Positions 6,563 to 8,831 of a stretch of DNA of 8,831 nucleotides are shown piece after piece; positions within the stretch are counted from its first letter, which is position 1; each line of letters opens with the position of its first letter. Made by a program: the position numbers and the translations under genes. Source of the DNA: Flavipsychrobacter stenotrophus (lineage in GTDB: Bacteria > Bacteroidota > Bacteroidia > Chitinophagales > Chitinophagaceae); the NCBI GenBank assembly GCA_947371715.1, contig CANBQQ010000105.1:1-8831 (forward strand), given 5' to 3'. The notes under the pieces are model-generated. The model was not told the origin of the DNA, did not search any database, and worked only from the letters and a program-made list of their open reading frames with translations.

Positions 6563-6593
6563 AAAAAGCCCGTCAATATGATTGACGGGCTTT
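6563..6593 (-). terminator. Terminator of the PpiD-like gene, possibly bidirectional
   Basis: AAAGCCCGTCAAT (6565-6577) pairs perfectly with ATTGACGGGCTTT (6581-6593) around ATG. Read on the minus strand, the GC-rich stem is followed by TTTTTC and lies 22 bp beyond the stop codon of the leftward PpiD-like gene. On the plus strand the stem is followed by only TTTCTT, so rightward termination is plausible but weaker. Confidence 0.9.
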
Positions 6594-6614
6594 CTTGTTG
6601 TATCAATAGTGTTA

Positions 6615-8819
6615 TTAGAAATTGGCAATGTTGTACTTGATGTCTGCCTTCTTTGTAAGTGTCTGCTGCAACATCTGGCCGAGGTAGCCGCGAAGCTGAC
6701 CTTCTTCCTGCTGGCGCTGCTGCATAATGCCCATCTGCATGGTCATCTGATCTGGTGCAGGCCTTGCAACCCTGTTGTTTACACTTATGAAGTATACACC
6801 ACCCTGGCCCTTAATGGCCGGAGAAACTGTATTAGGCTGGAAGCTCTGGCAGAAAGCGTAACCAACGACCTTAGGCTCGTAACCCAGACCCGGTACAAAT
6901 GATGCACCCAGCATTACTGAATCTGACTGCTGAACAGCAGCTCCTGCGCCTGCTGCGATTGACTCCAATGTAGCGCCCTTATATTTAGCAGCTATCAAAG
7001 CTGCTTTCTTTTCGTCTCTTACTCTCTGCTCCAACATTGGTCTGTTAGCCGCTGTTATTGCTGTCATGCCTTTTTCATCAGCAGAAACCAATTTAGCAAC
7101 TACATAACGCTGGTCGTTCAGGCGGAAAGGATCTTTAGAAACTTCGCCAACCTTAGCTCCGTACATCCACTTGATTATTTCTCTTGCTCCGCCCAGGCCC
7201 TGTATTGTAAAGTTTGATTCCTTGATGTTCTCGCCAACTCTTTTGTCAACGCCCATCTTCTTAACGTTTGCGTCAAACTCAGCTGCGTTTGTGCTCTTGG
7301 CTGCAAATTCATTTGCACGGCCGAAGATCGCATTTACAGTACTGTCGCTTGGTACGAGGCTCTTGGTGATGGTAGCCACCTTGACTGTAGAACCTACAGC
7401 TGTCTGCTCCAATATTTCTATGTAGTGGTAACCAGTGTAGCCGCCTGTCTTGCTGTTATCTGCTTTTACAACTTTCTTTTCTCCGGTCTTACCTTCAAAA
7501 ATGAAATCACCGAATTCTTTAGATAACTGTGGTCTTACAGCCAATGTTACCGGTATTTCGCCCTTTGGATTCTGTGGGTTGTAATCTTCAGAATACTTAG
7601 CCAACATTGAATCGAATGGCGTACCATTCTTTATTGCTGTAGCAATGCTGTCCATTCTTGCCTTAACTGTAGAGTCTTCACGGATCGCAGTCTTACCATC
7701 GTTAGTACGGATAAGTATCTGCCTAACCTTAACGCTATCCGGCAATACTTTTTTGTCGATCATCTTAGTGATACGGAAACTACCGTTCTCCAGATAAGGA
7801 CCATAGATGCTGCCTACCGGCTCCTTCATAATAGTATCTGCAAACCTTGAACCGAAGTTCTTGCTGTTTACATATGCTTCGTTGAAAGTGTTGATATCAT
7901 CGCTCTTGTTACCAACGTATGTTTTATCATCCTTGGCCTTAGAGAATTCCTCTTTAATTTCATTCAATGCACCTGTAGCTCTTGAAGAGTCGGCAGATGA
8001 TGGTATGATGTCGAAAGAAACGTAATCGATAGTGCGTGTAGCCTGATCTGTTTCAAACATCGCTTTATGCTTCTGCATGTAAGCCTTGATATCTTCGTCA
8101 GTTACCTTAGCCTGATCATCAGGAATAGTTGTGAAAGGAACCTTGATGTAACGGATAGACGCCATCATATCGCCATTGGCAACACTGCGCTTAGCCTGAT
8201 ACATTGGCGCATAAGCACCAGCAGACATCATAGTATTGAACTTGTCGATCCTCGAGTTGCGTATAACGTAACCTTTAACCGCATTCCAGTTTTCCATGAA
8301 AGTACCGGTAGGATCAACCTTTGGATTTTTCGCGATCTCATCTTCATAGCCTTTCACCCTTGCCGGATCGAACTGCTTAGTTTCAGGATTGTTGAAAACC
8401 TGCTGTCCCTGGAACTGGAACTGCTTAACCAACGGATGTGCATTAGGGCTATAGATCAGATCTTTAGCTTCCTGCTCAGATGTGGTGATCCCCATCTTGT
8501 CGCATATACCGCTAACAATAGTTTCGTAGCTTATAGACTGCAAAACCTGCTCCCTTATCTGTGCTCTTGCGGCATCATCAAGAGGGCCGCGGTTGCTGTA
8601 GATGTTGGTCAAAGTTTCGTATTCTTTTACTCTCTTTTCGTATTCTTTTGCTTCTATTGCATTACCGTTAACGGTCATTACGTCGGTACCGTTACCGCCA
8701 AACAAGCGGCCGAAGCTACCATTACGGGCATCAGATATAATAAAGCTTATAAGAGCAACGCCGATAACGCCACCCGCTATTTTTCCATACTTATTTCTGA
8801 TCTTCTGAATTACAGCCAT
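6615..8819 (-). CDS. PpiD/SurA-like membrane-anchored peptidylprolyl isomerase or chaperone
   Basis: This 734-residue protein has a short basic cytoplasmic N-terminus (KIRNKYGK, 6-13), one membrane anchor (about 13-29) and a large extracytoplasmic body, the PpiD layout. Residues 31-240 match a SurA_N-like chaperone region (VNGNAIEAKEYEKRVKEYE, 50-68, is the typical opening). A parvulin domain spans about 362-470: VRQILIR (365-371), GTPFDSMLAKYSED (399-412) and GYHYIEIL (463-470). The usual first histidine is Q367 and the GGxLG loop is PKGEIPVT (418-425), so isomerase activity may be weak or lost. The stretches around 325-353, 539-578 and 643-682 look like further parvulin-like tails. It probably helps fold or escort outer-membrane and exported proteins. 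ATG 8819 is used because it places the anchor at residue 13; only 12 bp upstream are visible, so the promoter cannot be judged. A hairpin terminator follows. Confidence 0.93.
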   Translation of the reverse strand: MAVIQKIRNKYGKIAGGVIGVALISFIISDARNGSFGRLFGGNGTDVMTVNGNAIEAKEYEKRVKEYETLTNIYSNRGPLDDAARAQIREQVLQSISYETIVSGICDKMGITTSEQEAKDLIYSPNAHPLVKQFQFQGQQVFNNPETKQFDPARVKGYEDEIAKNPKVDPTGTFMENWNAVKGYVIRNSRIDKFNTMMSAGAYAPMYQAKRSVANGDMMASIRYIKVPFTTIPDDQAKVTDEDIKAYMQKHKAMFETDQATRTIDYVSFDIIPSSADSSRATGALNEIKEEFSKAKDDKTYVGNKSDDINTFNEAYVNSKNFGSRFADTIMKEPVGSIYGPYLENGSFRITKMIDKKVLPDSVKVRQILIRTNDGKTAIREDSTVKARMDSIATAIKNGTPFDSMLAKYSEDYNPQNPKGEIPVTLAVRPQLSKEFGDFIFEGKTGEKKVVKADNSKTGGYTGYHYIEILEQTAVGSTVKVATITKSLVPSDSTVNAIFGRANEFAAKSTNAAEFDANVKKMGVDKRVGENIKESNFTIQGLGGAREIIKWMYGAKVGEVSKDPFRLNDQRYVVAKLVSADEKGMTAITAANRPMLEQRVRDEKKAALIAAKYKGATLESIAAGAGAAVQQSDSVMLGASFVPGLGYEPKVVGYAFCQSFQPNTVSPAIKGQGGVYFISVNNRVARPAPDQMTMQMGIMQQRQQEEGQLRGYLGQMLQQTLTKKADIKYNIANF

Positions 8820-8831
8820 GAAGGTTCTATA

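Overview
The window looks like a piece of ordinary chromosome from a Bacteroidota bacterium, most likely Chitinophagaceae or a close relative. This rests on TAnnTTTG-type -7 promoter elements, mostly absent Shine-Dalgarno sequences, AT-rich leaders of the form CAAAAAAATG, and family-level sequence style (ClpX, PpiD-like isomerase, multi-membrane histidine-kinase-like receptor). Lineage is an inference from style; no rRNA or tRNA gene is present to confirm it.

Left third (1-4028, minus strand): three genes run leftward in the order ubiX (flavin prenyltransferase), mazG (NTP pyrophosphohydrolase), then a very large membrane receptor that runs off the left edge. The receptor shows 865 residues with about eleven membrane segments and three extracytoplasmic regions. 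It resembles the N-terminal half of long Bacteroidota sensor kinases, but any kinase domain lies outside the window. mazG and the receptor abut exactly (TAAATG). ubiX and mazG are separated by about 100 bp filled with two 8-bp-period tandem arrays.

Middle (4029-6390, plus strand): a secreted thioredoxin-fold protein diverges from ubiX across a 70-bp promoter region and ends in a strong hairpin terminator. clpX follows with its own TACCTTTG promoter and its own terminator, and then a 59-residue protein of unknown function.

Right third (6388-8831): a 155-bp MITE-like palindromic element begins exactly at the stop codon of the small gene and contains two near-perfect hairpins. A terminator then serves the minus-strand gene that fills the rest of the window. 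That gene is a 734-residue membrane-anchored PpiD/SurA-like folding factor with a degenerate parvulin domain and repeated parvulin-like tails.

Functionally the genes share a loose theme of protein quality control (ClpX unfoldase, PpiD-like chaperone, extracytoplasmic thioredoxin) plus metabolite housekeeping (MazG, UbiX). I found no convincing evidence of a new multi-gene system, CRISPR array, phage or defence island. The points most worth a second look are the MITE-like element, the octamer arrays, the receptor architecture, the ClpX IGY loop and the repeated degenerate PPIase modules.
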